Shown piece after piece: positions 51,948 through 61,748 of a stretch of 64,000 nt of DNA; position 1 is the stretch's first letter, and each line of letters begins with the position of its first letter. Below the pieces are notes generated by a model. The model did not search any database. It was not told the DNA's origin and saw only the letters and a list, made by a program, of their open reading frames with translations. Source of the stretch: Micropterix aruncella. Lineage: Eukaryota; Arthropoda; Insecta; Lepidoptera; Micropterigidae. Both the position numbers and the translations under genes were made by a program. Location: contig OX155973.1 in the NCBI GenBank assembly GCA_944548615.1, positions 8,173,910 through 8,237,909 on the forward strand, read 5' to 3'.

Positions 51948-52199
51948 CTAGCTGACCCGGCCAACTTCATACCGCCTAACAGTCGGTGAATGTCGTGTTA
52001 CAGATTAGCTGAACGTAATTTTTGATTTTATGAAAGTAATACAATGAATACAAAATAAATATTAAGTTCACTACTTTATTAAGATAATAACACAAAAAGA
52101 AATATAAAAGTACAAAAATTAAGTATATCAATCGCGTGTGAGCATGGCATGATTGAATTAAACTATTTACATATTGTGCATCCCATGCTGCACCATATC
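51948..52199 (-). mobile_element. Helitron 3' end remnant
   Basis: CTAG at 51948-51951 followed on + by CTGACCCGGCCAACTTCATACCGCC, the reversed 3' end of the common CTAGCTGACCCG lepidopteran Helitron group, preceded by A. The 5' end is not found before the next MITE, so the element is truncated. The right boundary is arbitrary. Confidence 0.6.
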
Positions 52200-52402
52200 T
52201 CATAATTATCTAATTGTTTTACAAAATGAGGTTTCAATATTCTTTATACGAAATTTCAATGCGATCATTGCACAGTTATTCTTCTTATGATTGCTATAGA
52301 AGTTTCATAGTTATAGTACTTTTTGCCGAGCGCGGCGATATTGCAAGAACTTCCCGATAAATTGCCGAGGTCTGCCATAAACATATGCCGCTACTCGAAG
52401 GG
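52200..52402. mobile_element. TTAA-flanked MITE family, copy C (partial)
   Basis: Reverse-oriented relative of 29237-29492 (TATGCCGCTACTCGAAGGG end, then TTAA at 52403-52406). The palindromic tip and the other end are missing or eroded. Confidence 0.65.
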
Positions 52403-52485
52403 TTAAGGACTGTCTCACTTTAACATATCGGCACCGCACATACGGCTCGTTTGACATAAAACATTAAAAAAGAATCGTTTGTTGC

Positions 52486-53045
52486 ACCCCAAGACTCTCC
52501 CGGCAAGCAGACAACCCTCCCCCTAAACCACCCCCCCCCTACACCACCCGCCACCACCAACTCCACCCTCCCTGTCCGACCATCCCCCTCTTCACCTAAT
52601 AGTGATTACGTCGTGACTTTATAGTCACTAAAGTCGATGACTGACTTTTTGACTATAGTCACTATAATTCAGCAAAGTAGTATTTTTTAGTATTTTGTAC
52701 TATTTCTGTGGTATTAAACTGGTATTTAAAAAAATATATTTTTTGCGTCGCTAGTATACGAGATATTACAACCAAAATTTCACAACCTGATTTCTGTCCA
52801 ACAAGGTATAAGTGTGACTAATTTCAAGTCTCTGCAGTATTCGAGATTGAAGTATAACTAGCGCGCCCTCTGGTGGACCGATTTCAACTACAATTATTTT
52901 AAATCCTGCCATGACCGAATGATGCCTGCATGCCAAATTTCAGCTCAATCGGATGAAGCGTTTGGGCACTATTGTCGAGGAATACACAAGACACACAGAC
53001 ACACAGAAGTGGGTTCACAATACTTTCCTCTGCCGGGAAAGCAAA
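52486..53045 (+). mobile_element. Dispersed repeat, second member of the 20086-20634 family
   Basis: Left end CACCCCAAGACTCTCC; right end ACACACAGAC tracts, then CACAATACTTTCCTCTGCCG and GGAAAGCAAAAT. A long C-rich stretch (52510-52590) is peculiar to this copy. Noncoding. Confidence 0.6.
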
Positions 53046-53342
53046 ATTGAAAGTCCGCCTTAGAACAGGTTATAGTTAGGTGATATTAAAAATAGGATCA
53101 CTGGCAACAGTTTATCAGTTTTATGCTACTGGATTTTTGCCTATGACATTGTAATTGTACATGTTGTCCATTTAACTCAGTGATTCCTAAAATGGTCTAT
53201 ATGCCCCCCTAGGGGCTCGATTTCGAATTGCAGGGGTCCATATCAGTGAGAAAACGAAATGACATGCACGAGTTATCAATGGTGGTCCACGTTTGTGGAC
53301 CCAATCTATGCTAGTCAACATAAATATTTAGGCGATCCGTAA
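53046..53342. other. Intron spacer, nothing recognised
   Basis: No ORF or repeat end is supported in this ~300-bp stretch. Confidence 0.35.
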
Positions 53343-54160
53343 ATGTCGTATAACTTCTTAAACAGATTGTGTGTGACACGTGACAAACACGTGGAACTGC
53401 CGCCCAGTTTCGACTGGCTAAAAAGCCAACTGCAATGGGAGGCCGGTAGCTTTAAATGGTATACTGATGGGTCCAAATCGGGACTTGACGTAGACTGTGG
53501 TATATATGGAGAGCGACCAAACTTCAAAAGAAGTGTAAACTTGGGAAAATACGCCTCCATATTCCAAGCGGAGGTTTACGCCATTATTGAATGTGCGGAT
53601 ATCAACCTCCAAAAGGACTACGCCAACCACCGTATCTATATCCACTAGGATAGCAAAGCAGCTCTTACGGCACTAGCCTCGAATATTATTAATTCAAAGC
53701 TGGTGCAAAACTGCATATCACTACTGAATTCCCTGGGCGAAAAGAACAGGGTAATTCTAAGATGGGTTCCCGGCCATGCAAGAATCGAGGGAAATGAAAA
53801 AGCCGACGAACTTGCTAGGACGGGAGCAAAGGGAACGTTATACGGCCCTGAACCTTGCTGTGGCGTACCAAAAAGTCTTCTAAACCTAATGCTCAAACAA
53901 ATGTGTTTAGAACAATCCGTCAACCACTGGAACAACACGCCAGGGTTGAATCATTCCAAAGCGCTTATTAAGGTAGGACCGTAAGACGGCCCGTGAGGCC
54001 CTATCGCTAAATAGGAACAATCTACGCATACTGGTGAGGGCGCTCACGGGGCATTGTGGCCTGAACAAACACATGTTAAACCTCAAGCTCAGAGACACAA
54101 AAATGTGCAGGTTCTGCCAAGGGGCAGAGTAAACTCCCCAGCACCTCATGTGCGAAAAAT
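53343..54160 (+). pseudogene. RNase H domain of an I-clade-type LINE, broken
   Basis: RNase H signature blocks: FKWYTDGSKSG (first Asp), FQAEVYAIIECA (Glu), DSKAAL (Asp) after a TAG stop at 53646-53648, and WVPGHARIEGNEKADELA (last Asp). Then a decayed C-terminal Cys motif, CRFCQGAE...QHLMCEK, near 54108-54160. Stops at 53646 and 53982 and later frame damage. The RT part is absent, so this is a 5'-truncated I/Loner/R1-like element with RNase H. Confidence 0.85.
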
Positions 54161-54790
54161 GGCCCGCTGATGCGTAAAAGATACACCCACTTGGGTGGTC
54201 ACTACCTCCAACCTGAGTAGGTAAAACAATCTGGCGCTAAAAGCCTGCTGCGGTTCTTAAATGACACGAGGCTTAGCACAGAACTATAGTAGGTGGCGAA
54301 CACAATAGATCAGCAATGGTCGCATTGTTACAAGGCTCATAAAGACCTTAGAAAAGCCCCACTCAACAAATAATAAAAAAATAATAAAACAAACACCCGT
54401 GTCACAAATATCATGGAAGGAAATCAACGCTCAACTGAAATTGCAGCACAAGAGGAGCCTAGCGCACATGACTACCGAGGGGAGGTGCGAGCGAGATATG
54501 TGAAAAAATGCGCTTGAATGGATAACCGTGCTTGCGAGTAGGATACACGAGTCACAAGAATGAGCAAAGCGAGATAATTCTACTAATTCAGTTAAGAGAG
54601 GCTTTCTCAAATGCTTCATACTTTCAAGGTCGTAAACGCTTGGGAATAAAGAACTAAAAATGTGCATGTTTTTATTTTTTTACAACCGGCCACTTTAACA
54701 AAAACCCTATTTGAGTGATAAGTATTATGCCAGCTGTCTGAAACACATTTAAAGTTAGTGAGTTTATAGTGCAGCCACTTAAGCCAAAAA
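54161..54790. other. Intron spacer, likely 3' part of the preceding LINE
   Basis: Up to about 54380 the sequence may be the LINE 3'UTR (a short A-rich AATAAAAAAATAATAAAACA run at 54366-54390). After that nothing is recognised. Confidence 0.35.
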
Positions 54791-55710
54791 AGGGGTTAAC
54801 CTCAGAATGAGAGATAATAAGCTGGAAACCAACTTCATTTTGGCGTTCTAAAATTGTCTCAAAAGTCTTATAAAATATCGTGTCTGCGTCGTAAGTTTTT
54901 CGTGGTCAAAGGTCATAAAAATTGTATAGCCATAAATTTTGGGTCAAATGTTCCAAACATTTTTTCATGCGCTCAACCGTTTTTGGGGCAGAGAGCGCAA
55001 AGCGCTCAGTCATACATAATGGGCCCGATTGCGTTTCTTTGTGAACTAAAACTAAAATTAGTCCAAGCGAACGAGACAGAGCAATTCGTTAGAGCGGAAT
55101 ATGTACCGAACGATCGTCGATAAATACTACCTGTTGAACTTATACTCGTCCGAATAAATTCGAGCATATTTGGTGCGGTGTAAGATTTGGCCTTGGCGCG
55201 CAGTTTTAATGCGAAAAAGTGACAACCGGTCATCTCACACTCCGTTCTAGCGTATTGCCCTGTCTCGTTCACATGGACTAATTTCCGATTTTAGTTCACG
55301 ATTTCAATTTCAATTTCAATTTATTTCTGCTCCAGTAGGTAGACTTTCCTACACTTGGATGCGTCTTTGTCTCTAAAATTTTAAATAATGTAATTAATTA
55401 AAGAATATTAACTATCATTATATAGTTGTGGCAATATAAATTAATTTTAGTAAATTATAATTGGTTTGAAAACCATTGATAAATAGAAAATAATCTAATA
55501 ATCAGAATTGCTGATCAAAAAAAGAGCTCAATGTCTGTAGTCATAATTATCAAGGCAATAATATGATGGTCAAGAAAATAGATGAGGGTATATTAAAAAT
55601 ATCTAAATTTAAGTTAATTGTCAAATCTAGCAATACAGCCGTCGTCGATAAAAATAAAAATAAAAATTACGTTCTTTGGCAAAGTTGATTATCATGAATT
55701 ATCCGTTATT

Positions 55711-58548
55711 TTACATTAGGATGCTCTGGAATAAGAATTCAGCATTATTCAAATCTCTTAAGTCATATACAGGATTCTTGACTAGGCCATTAAATAAGAC
55801 TTTTTTAAATTGGTTCTCTCCAAGACTTCTGATATGTGTCGGGACCTTGTTATAATAACACAGGCTTTGATGAAGGAAACTGTTGCGCACTTTACTAAGC
55901 CTGTGCCGATTTAGATGTAGATCAGATTTATTTCTTGTATTGTGTTGATGGAAATCGCTATTCGCCGGGACATCCGATATGTGCTTACGAGCGAACATAA
56001 TATTTTGTTGGATATAGCACGAGTACATCGTCATGATTCCCGACTTGATGAAAAACGGCTTACACGAAGTTCTTGGAGAAGCTCTGTAAAGACTGCGTAA
56101 AGCCCTTTTCTGAAGGATAAGAATCCTCTTCGAATTTGCTGCCATTCCCCAAAACATTAGACCATATGTCATCAAAGAATGAAAATAAGCAAAATATACA
56201 GATTTAGCAGCCTCAAAGCCGCATAAATTTCTAATCTTTTTTATTGCGTAAACAGCCCTACACAGCTTTTTACTAAGCTCTTCTAAGTGATCGGACCATT
56301 GCAATTTTTGGTCGATCTGCAAACCTAGAAATTTAGTAGAAGAGACATTTTCCAATTCGTCTGTTCCAAAGAATAAGGCTATATTATTAGAGTCGGACGG
56401 CCGTAAAGAAAAACACACTGTTTTAGATTTTGAAACATTCAACGAGAGTTTATTAACTTGGAACCAGACAGCAAGTCTATTTATCGTTTCATTAATCCTT
56501 ATTTCAAGCTCGTCTCTATTTTTATCGCTAAAAAGAAGGGATGTGTCATCGGCGAATAGGATAATCTCATCATCCACTGACCTAATGCAATCAGGGATGT
56601 CGTTTATATAAACAAGAAAAAGAAAGGGGCCAAGTATAGAGCCTTGAGGGACACCTTTGGAGATACTTTGTGGGGTACTTTTGCTACTTCCCACTTGCGT
56701 AATCTGGGTACGACCTTGTAAGTAGGACTGTATGAGCGCTAGTTCCCTATTCCTAATCCCGTAGTGTTCTAGTTTCTCTAGTAGAACTGAATGTTCTACA
56801 CAATCAAAAGCCTTAGAGAGATCACAGAAAATGCCAACTGTTTTTTTGCTATTGTCAAGGCTTAGTAGTGTTTTCTTTATGAGATTAGCAATGGCATCTT
56901 GGGTTGAAAGATTTTTTTGGAAACCAAATTGCTTAATGCTGAGAATATTATTTTCTGAAAAGAAATTGGTCAATCTCGTGAGAATAATTTTTTCAAGAAT
57001 CTTGCTAAAAACTGGCAAAAGCGATATAGGGCGATAATTAGTCATGTTGTCACAACATCCCTTTTTGTAAATGGGTATCACTTTTGCCAGTTTCAATTCC
57101 GTGGGAAAGAATCCATATTCCAAACAATGATTAAAAATAACCGACAATTCGTCTGCGATGCTAGTGACAGAACTCTTAAGGATTTTTGTGGAGATATTCC
57201 ACAGATCAGTTGAATTTTTACATTTTATATCTTTGGCAACTTTGACTATTTCCTCGGAAGTGGTAGGAGAAAACCCTAATGATATTGGGTTTCTATTGCA
57301 GTAGCTATAAAGTAAGCTTGAAGCTGTGCAGTGTGCTGTATTTAAATTACTTAAATTTCTAGGTACATTAACAAAATAATCATTAAAGTGTTCTGCGACT
57401 GTTCCCGCATTGTCTATATGCTCACCATCTACTGTGAGATGCAATCCGTTATTTACTGGCATACTGCGGCCACATTCTTTCTTGATGATATTCCAGGCTG
57501 CCCTAATTTTGTTATTAGAATTATCAATACTATTTTTTAAGTATTTTTGCTTGGCAACCCAAACAATTTTTTTGTATGTTTTTTTATAGAATTTAATATA
57601 ATCAAGGACAAAGCTGTCATTTGTTTCTTTTTGAATTTCATTTAAATGAAACATCCGCGCTCTGGATATCTTAATTCCCGGTGTTGCCCAATCGTTAAAA
57701 CTTTTTGATTGCTTTCGAGTTGACTGCCTCATAGGAATTGAGCTATCGAGCGCTGACAGATACCATTTTAAAAAGTCATGGTATGCTCGGTGTGAGTTGT
57801 CTGTAGATACGACGAAATTATTTTTAATCAAGGCTGCCTGAAAGTCGTCAAGGCTCTTTTTTGTTACATTTCTATTATAATAAGTGCGTACAGCATTTTT
57901 TTTAATATTGTGACACTTTAGAGTGATCATTTGTCCGCTATGATCTGACAGTCCGCAGTAAGCTGTGGTAACGGAAAAATCTTCTGAGTTAGTGAAAATA
58001 TTATCAATACATTTACTACTGCTGGCTGTTGTCCTTGTTGGGAAATTGATGGTTTTGATCAGATCATAAGACAGACAAACATCCATTAAAGCATCGCCCT
58101 GATTACATTTCTCAGCAAAGTTAGTATTAAAATCCCCACATAATATTATGGTAGAAGTACTGTCTAGTTTATCTAATGCTGATTCTAAAATATTAATAAA
58201 TGCTTGAAAATCTGCGTGCGGGCTTCTATAGAAGCAGAGAATGTAAGCTGAGAACTCAGGGAGTTGTACACAACTAATTTCTATTATCGTTTCAACAGAC
58301 AGTTTGCAAATATCATCACGAACTTTAAATGATACACCTGATCTTACAAATATGGCAGATCCGCCCCTAATATGGTTGATTCTCGTAAAACAACTCGCTA
58401 ATGTGAATCCAGATATAGTAATAGTATTTTGTTCATTTTCATTAAACCACGATTCACTAACACAAAATATGTTTGCCTTTCGGTTTTCCAGTTCCAGGCT
58501 AGCGTCCAGAGTTTTATTTCTTAAACCTTGCATATTTTGGTGTATCAC
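55711..58548 (-). CDS. LINE ORF2: APE endonuclease and reverse transcriptase (945 aa)
   Basis: N-terminal APE-type endonuclease: HQNMQGL (3-9), SESW (31-34), YRSP (107-110), CGDFNTN (137-143), CIDNIFTN (180-187), SDHSGQ (201-206). RT: NYRPISLLPVFSKILEK (504-520), FCDLSKAFD (574-582), GVPQGSILGP (632-641), catalytic FADD (665-668). The C-terminal part has QKRALRSLYR and TRNKSDLHLNRH. There is no RNase H. The stretch MIHQN is preceded by an open frame lacking any ATG (see the ORF1 overlap). The first ATG inside (58531-58533) would delete the catalytic HQN, so initiation probably depends on upstream readthrough, frameshift or reinitiation. Related in layout to the dead copy at 22840-25690. Confidence 0.92.
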   Translation of the reverse strand: MIHQNMQGLRNKTLDASLELENRKANIFCVSESWFNENEQNTITISGFTLASCFTRINHIRGGSAIFVRSGVSFKVRDDICKLSVETIIEISCVQLPEFSAYILCFYRSPHADFQAFINILESALDKLDSTSTIILCGDFNTNFAEKCNQGDALMDVCLSYDLIKTINFPTRTTASSSKCIDNIFTNSEDFSVTTAYCGLSDHSGQMITLKCHNIKKNAVRTYYNRNVTKKSLDDFQAALIKNNFVVSTDNSHRAYHDFLKWYLSALDSSIPMRQSTRKQSKSFNDWATPGIKISRARMFHLNEIQKETNDSFVLDYIKFYKKTYKKIVWVAKQKYLKNSIDNSNNKIRAAWNIIKKECGRSMPVNNGLHLTVDGEHIDNAGTVAEHFNDYFVNVPRNLSNLNTAHCTASSLLYSYCNRNPISLGFSPTTSEEIVKVAKDIKCKNSTDLWNISTKILKSSVTSIADELSVIFNHCLEYGFFPTELKLAKVIPIYKKGCCDNMTNYRPISLLPVFSKILEKIILTRLTNFFSENNILSIKQFGFQKNLSTQDAIANLIKKTLLSLDNSKKTVGIFCDLSKAFDCVEHSVLLEKLEHYGIRNRELALIQSYLQGRTQITQVGSSKSTPQSISKGVPQGSILGPFLFLVYINDIPDCIRSVDDEIILFADDTSLLFSDKNRDELEIRINETINRLAVWFQVNKLSLNVSKSKTVCFSLRPSDSNNIALFFGTDELENVSSTKFLGLQIDQKLQWSDHLEELSKKLCRAVYAIKKIRNLCGFEAAKSVYFAYFHSLMTYGLMFWGMAANSKRILILQKRALRSLYRASPRTSCKPFFIKSGIMTMYSCYIQQNIMFARKHISDVPANSDFHQHNTRNKSDLHLNRHRLSKVRNSFLHQSLCYYNKVPTHIRSLGENQFKKVLFNGLVKNPVYDLRDLNNAEFLFQSILM

Positions 58549-58574
58549 TTTGAGGAAAGAAGCTTCAGAATCCG

Positions 58575-60248
58575 TTATCTTTTTCCTTGGGGCGTCGGTG
58601 GTCCTGGTCCGTTTTTTGGCGGCTGTTTGTTCATAATATCATTTAGGATTGCGTCTTTAATATTTGCTGTAAATTTTCTTTTTCCTCTTAAGTTAAGGTG
58701 CGACCCTCTCACAACATAGTCGATTTCCTCCAGACTATCTGCTAGTGGCACAAAAGTTACATCTTTGTTTGACAGCGCAATTAAATTTATATTCGTATTA
58801 ATGTCGTAAATATCGTAATTGTTACGATTATCGTCTAGTCTATAAGGGACGCTGCACATTACCATATTTGTATTTTTTGTCGAGTCGAACAATTTTTTTA
58901 AGCAGGTTTCAAGTAGACAGTGCGTGTGCTCTTTCCTACGTTGGTTATTAAGGTAGCTGTAGTGTACGCCACCCATTACTATGACGTAGTCATTTTTGTC
59001 AAGGTTTGACACCATATTTTTAGTAACATTACACACCCCAAAAAGTTGTGCATTTGTTTTTGTAATGTTTGTTACTTGGAAGTTTTTAGGGAGCATCGCT
59101 TTTAAGAGTCCTGCACACATCCTGCCATTTTCATCTGTCAAGATCAGCACTTTTCTTTGTTTGATTAGTGCTTCTGGTTTCGACACGCGATCTTTGTTGC
59201 CCTTCTTTTTCGTGGTCATATCGGTAAGGCTGGGCTGACGCACAATACTCGATTTCTTTCTAGCGGGAGCTGCGATGTCCAAAAGCCGTGGTACGTTGAT
59301 GTCCTTATCTTTAGCGTTGGTTATCTTCGAGAGATCCTTCTTAGTGTTGTCTGTCTGATTTTTATGCTGATGTTCGATAGTCTTTTTACAGACACTAGAT
59401 TTTTTCGGTTTTCCGGTGCCGTCAGTTTTACAACTTGTTTTCTTTTTTGCGGCTTTATTTCTCCTCGGTTTAGTTTCCGTGGGAAAGTCCTTATTATCTA
59501 TATACGGATTGCTTGTTGAGGTAGAAGGGATACTAGCCCTATAACAAATACAATTTGCTATAATCGACTCTTTTTCTTTTAAAGATTCGATTAGTAAAGC
59601 ACATTCGGCTTCCTTTTCTTTGATTGATTTAGTCATCTTTAATATTTTAGTGTCCTTTTTGGTTTCACTTTTGATACTGTTGAATAATTGCTCCTCTTGT
59701 TTGTTGGAGTAGAGTGCGACCTTCCGTTCATACTTATCGATTTTCTTCTCTAGTGATGTAACATAATCGTGGATATCTTTAAACTCAGATCGTTGTCTTT
59801 CATAATCGGCAAGCCTTGATATGGCATTGGAATGGTTACTAACTGCTTCGTCCATTTCGTATTTCAGCTTAGCCAGTTGTGTTTTTAATTTAATATTATC
59901 TTTGCATACTTTATCAAATTCCATATAGTCGTCATTATGCTGGTTAATCAGTTTCAATTTTTCGCTATTTGCGGTTTCCAGCTGTAAACCCAAGGTTTTT
60001 ATTACATTGTTAATTGACTCATATTCTTCGCTTAATGCCTCATATTTTTCTGTTGCTTCTAATAATGGCCTCATAGTAGTGTCATGATTATGTCCTGTCG
60101 CAGTCTCATTTCCGTCTGAAATGTTGTCTGTCAATTTCATCATACTTCTTGTTATTCTTGTATTGCAATCCATAGGATGTATTAGGTTTTCGTAATTGCA
60201 AATATGTCTAAATAATAATATATTATATATTGCAGTTCCACGTACCAA
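58575..60248 (-). CDS. LINE ORF1: coiled coil plus SGNH/esterase-like domain
   Basis: 557 codons; a start at Met26 or Met36 is also plausible. Predicted coiled coil about residues 62-235, a basic linker 255-360 (many K/R, a possible RNA-binding segment), then a domain resembling the esterase of CR1-type ORF1 proteins: KVLILTDENGR (366-376), YVIVMGGVHYSY (421-432), GSHLNLRGK (515-523). The usual nucleophile Ser of the GDS motif is Glu (TDEN), and the Asp before the His is not conserved, so the fold may be kept without hydrolysis. It overlaps ORF2 in the -1 frame. I do not see zinc knuckles. Confidence 0.85.
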   Translation of the reverse strand: MVRGTAIYNILLFRHICNYENLIHPMDCNTRITRSMMKLTDNISDGNETATGHNHDTTMRPLLEATEKYEALSEEYESINNVIKTLGLQLETANSEKLKLINQHNDDYMEFDKVCKDNIKLKTQLAKLKYEMDEAVSNHSNAISRLADYERQRSEFKDIHDYVTSLEKKIDKYERKVALYSNKQEEQLFNSIKSETKKDTKILKMTKSIKEKEAECALLIESLKEKESIIANCICYRASIPSTSTSNPYIDNKDFPTETKPRRNKAAKKKTSCKTDGTGKPKKSSVCKKTIEHQHKNQTDNTKKDLSKITNAKDKDINVPRLLDIAAPARKKSSIVRQPSLTDMTTKKKGNKDRVSKPEALIKQRKVLILTDENGRMCAGLLKAMLPKNFQVTNITKTNAQLFGVCNVTKNMVSNLDKNDYVIVMGGVHYSYLNNQRRKEHTHCLLETCLKKLFDSTKNTNMVMCSVPYRLDDNRNNYDIYDINTNINLIALSNKDVTFVPLADSLEEIDYVVRGSHLNLRGKRKFTANIKDAILNDIMNKQPPKNGPGPPTPQGKR

Positions 60249-61294
60249 AATCCTTACCGCTGACTCTTGTCTATCAATATTTACACTTAATCTTCAGTGG
60301 CAGTGCCAACGTCATTAATAATTAAATCAATTAGAATTCAAATGTAGATCCGGCTTTACTTTTTTATACCACAGACAAGCCCGTTTCGCTCGCACACGAT
60401 CGTATATTATTATGCGGGTAGGACTATTAGTTTGTTGAAAAATTTCGTGTGTCACTCGGGCTGCTCCGAAATGCGTCGTGATTTCTGTTCCAAATAATAT
60501 GAAAAACCTTCATAAATTACAGCAGCTTGCGGTTTCGCGATATATCGGTGATACGAGTGCATAAATAAGTTGATTGATTGTATATCGAGTCGTCAAATCC
60601 TTCGTCTATTTGGCCTGTGTTTATTGTGTTGGGAGTAGAGCTGTGCACTTATTTGTTTACAAAGTGCGTTGTTCCATAATATCGAGAAGGTAACAAGTAT
60701 GTTATCCTATCCTGATCGTTATTTTAGAAGATACGAAGAAACGCAATCGAGCCCATGTTACTCACCGAGATTTACAGCTGACTTGCATTACAGTATGTAT
60801 GGCTGAGCGCCTGCGCGCTCTCTGCCCTATATCTAGAAAACGGTTGAACGAATTTTATGCTCTACAATTTTATAATACATATTAACATCATTGGAGCTCT
60901 AGAAACCTAAATAAACGCAAAACTCGATTTTTGTGACCTTTGACCTTGAATAACTTACGACTCAGACACGTGATTTTATAAGACATTTGGGGCGACTTTT
61001 AGAACGCCAAATTGAAGGTGTATACGAGTTTCCAGCTTATTATCTCGTATTCCGAGGTGAAGCCCCTAATATGACTGGACTATTAGAAAAAAAATATATT
61101 ATTCAGGCAGGGGGGTCTACGGAAAACAGCAAGTGGTGTACGGGATTAAAAAGTTTGATCACCTCTGATTTAACGGTATATTATTGTAAACTACGAATTA
61201 ATGATAATTCATTAAATGTAGTTCAACTATTGAATGGTCTATAAACGGTAATGTATAAAATCCGTAATGTCGATAAATCATGGAGAAAATTTAC

Positions 61295-61476
61295 CTTATT
61301 TTTTTTCATTGCTTTGGCGGCGTCTTCTAGCTGCTTGTATGCTTTCGCCGGATTAGACTTGTCTATGAATACGAGACCATATAACCAAGCCCATAGACCA
61401 AAGGGCCAATAGTAGAACACTTCTTTCCTAGCGATGGCCACCACCCTGCCGTGAAAGAATCCAAGGTATGGGAAAG
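61295..61476 (-). CDS. AGPAT gene 2, exon with motif II
   Basis: Acceptor ACTTGTTTCAG, donor AAG|GTAAAT. It reads (A)FPYLGFFHGRVVAIARK, EVFYYWPFGLWAWLYGLVFI, DKSNPAKAYKQLEDAAKAMK, KNK. Its length (182 bp) and phases (1 in, 0 out) equal those of gene 1's 33821-34002. GLVFIDK replaces the usual GxxFIxR; Lys for Arg is conservative but notable. A retroposon lies 12 bp upstream in the intron. Confidence 0.92.
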
Positions 61477-61500
61477 CTGAAACAAGTAAAGTATGTGATA

Positions 61501-61748
61501 AACTTCTTTGGCGAGACCGTCCGACAGAATGGAGAATTCAGCGATCGGCACCGAAGAAAACCTGACTTAATAACATCAAAGATTATCGGCTAGGGATGCT
61601 CGAGACGTGGCAAAAAATCGTCAAGAATGGAAGCGAATTGTGAAAGGAGTACGAGATCCAGCGGCACCGACATGGTATTGGCTGCGAGGGCGACCCCCTC
61701 CCCAATCGCTGGCTACGGAATAAATAATAATAACAAATAATAAATAAT
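61501..61748 (+). mobile_element. 5'-truncated LINE copy with 13-bp target duplication
   Basis: Flanked by a perfect 13-bp direct repeat AAAGTATGTGATA (61488-61500 and 61749-61761). The 3' tail is (AATAAT)n-like at 61718-61748. It reads ARDVAKNRQEWKRIVKG and ending TWYWLRGRPPPQSLATE, a LINE ORF C-terminus. A complete, probably recent insertion. Confidence 0.85.

Larger units (their letters stand above)
55302..60732 (-). mobile_element. Apparently full-length CR1/Jockey-like LINE with two intact ORFs
   Basis: 5431 bp. The 3' end (- strand) is an (ATTGAA)n tail at 55302-55325, and the 5' end is at about 60732 inside the MITE. ACGA at 55298-55301 and 60733-60736 is a probable short target duplication. 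5'UTR ~480 bp, ORF1 557 codons, ORF2 945 codons, 3'UTR ~390 bp. Both ORFs lack stops, so this copy could be recent or active. It lies in the intron of AGPAT gene 2, in the same orientation as that gene. Confidence 0.88.
55021..60754. mobile_element. MITE of the GGGCCCGATTGCG family, split by a LINE
   Basis: The left part 55021-55301 matches 46302-46580. The right part 60737-60754 is the remaining terminal inverted repeat (AGAAACGCAATCGAGCCC). Joining the flanks restores a ~300-bp MITE, the size of the intact copy at 46302-46607. Confidence 0.85.
54791..61067. mobile_element. Outer foldback element (long inverted arms), interrupted
   Basis: Left arm 54791-55020 and right arm 60755-61067 are imperfect inverted repeats: GGGGTTAACCTCAG/CCGAGGTGAAGCCCC ends; AGATAATAAGCTGGAAAC; GGCGTTCTAAAA; GGCAGAGAGCGC, and others. 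The arms are ~230-300 bp. A MITE plus LINE sit between them. An ORF in the right arm (60987-61244) is not supported as a gene. Confidence 0.75.
44412..61476 (-). other. AGPAT (LPAAT) gene 2, span of the four visible exons
   Basis: A PlsC-family paralogue facing gene 1. Exons 61295-61476, 51374-51539, 50097-50268 and 44452-44509 join in frame with GT-AG borders and the same phases as gene 1 at shared junctions. Motif II reads GLVFIDK (Lys where Arg is usual), and motif III FPEGLR (Leu where Thr is usual). The acyl-CoA or lysophospholipid preference may therefore differ; loss of activity is possible but not shown. The motif I exon (NHxxxxD) and the membrane exon should lie beyond base 64000. 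Introns contain nested transposons including an intact LINE. Confidence 0.87.

Noticed and set aside
60987..61244. 85-codon ORF upstream of the AGPAT gene 2 exon
   Set aside because: It lies in the right arm of the foldback element and corresponds to noncoding sequence in the left arm.
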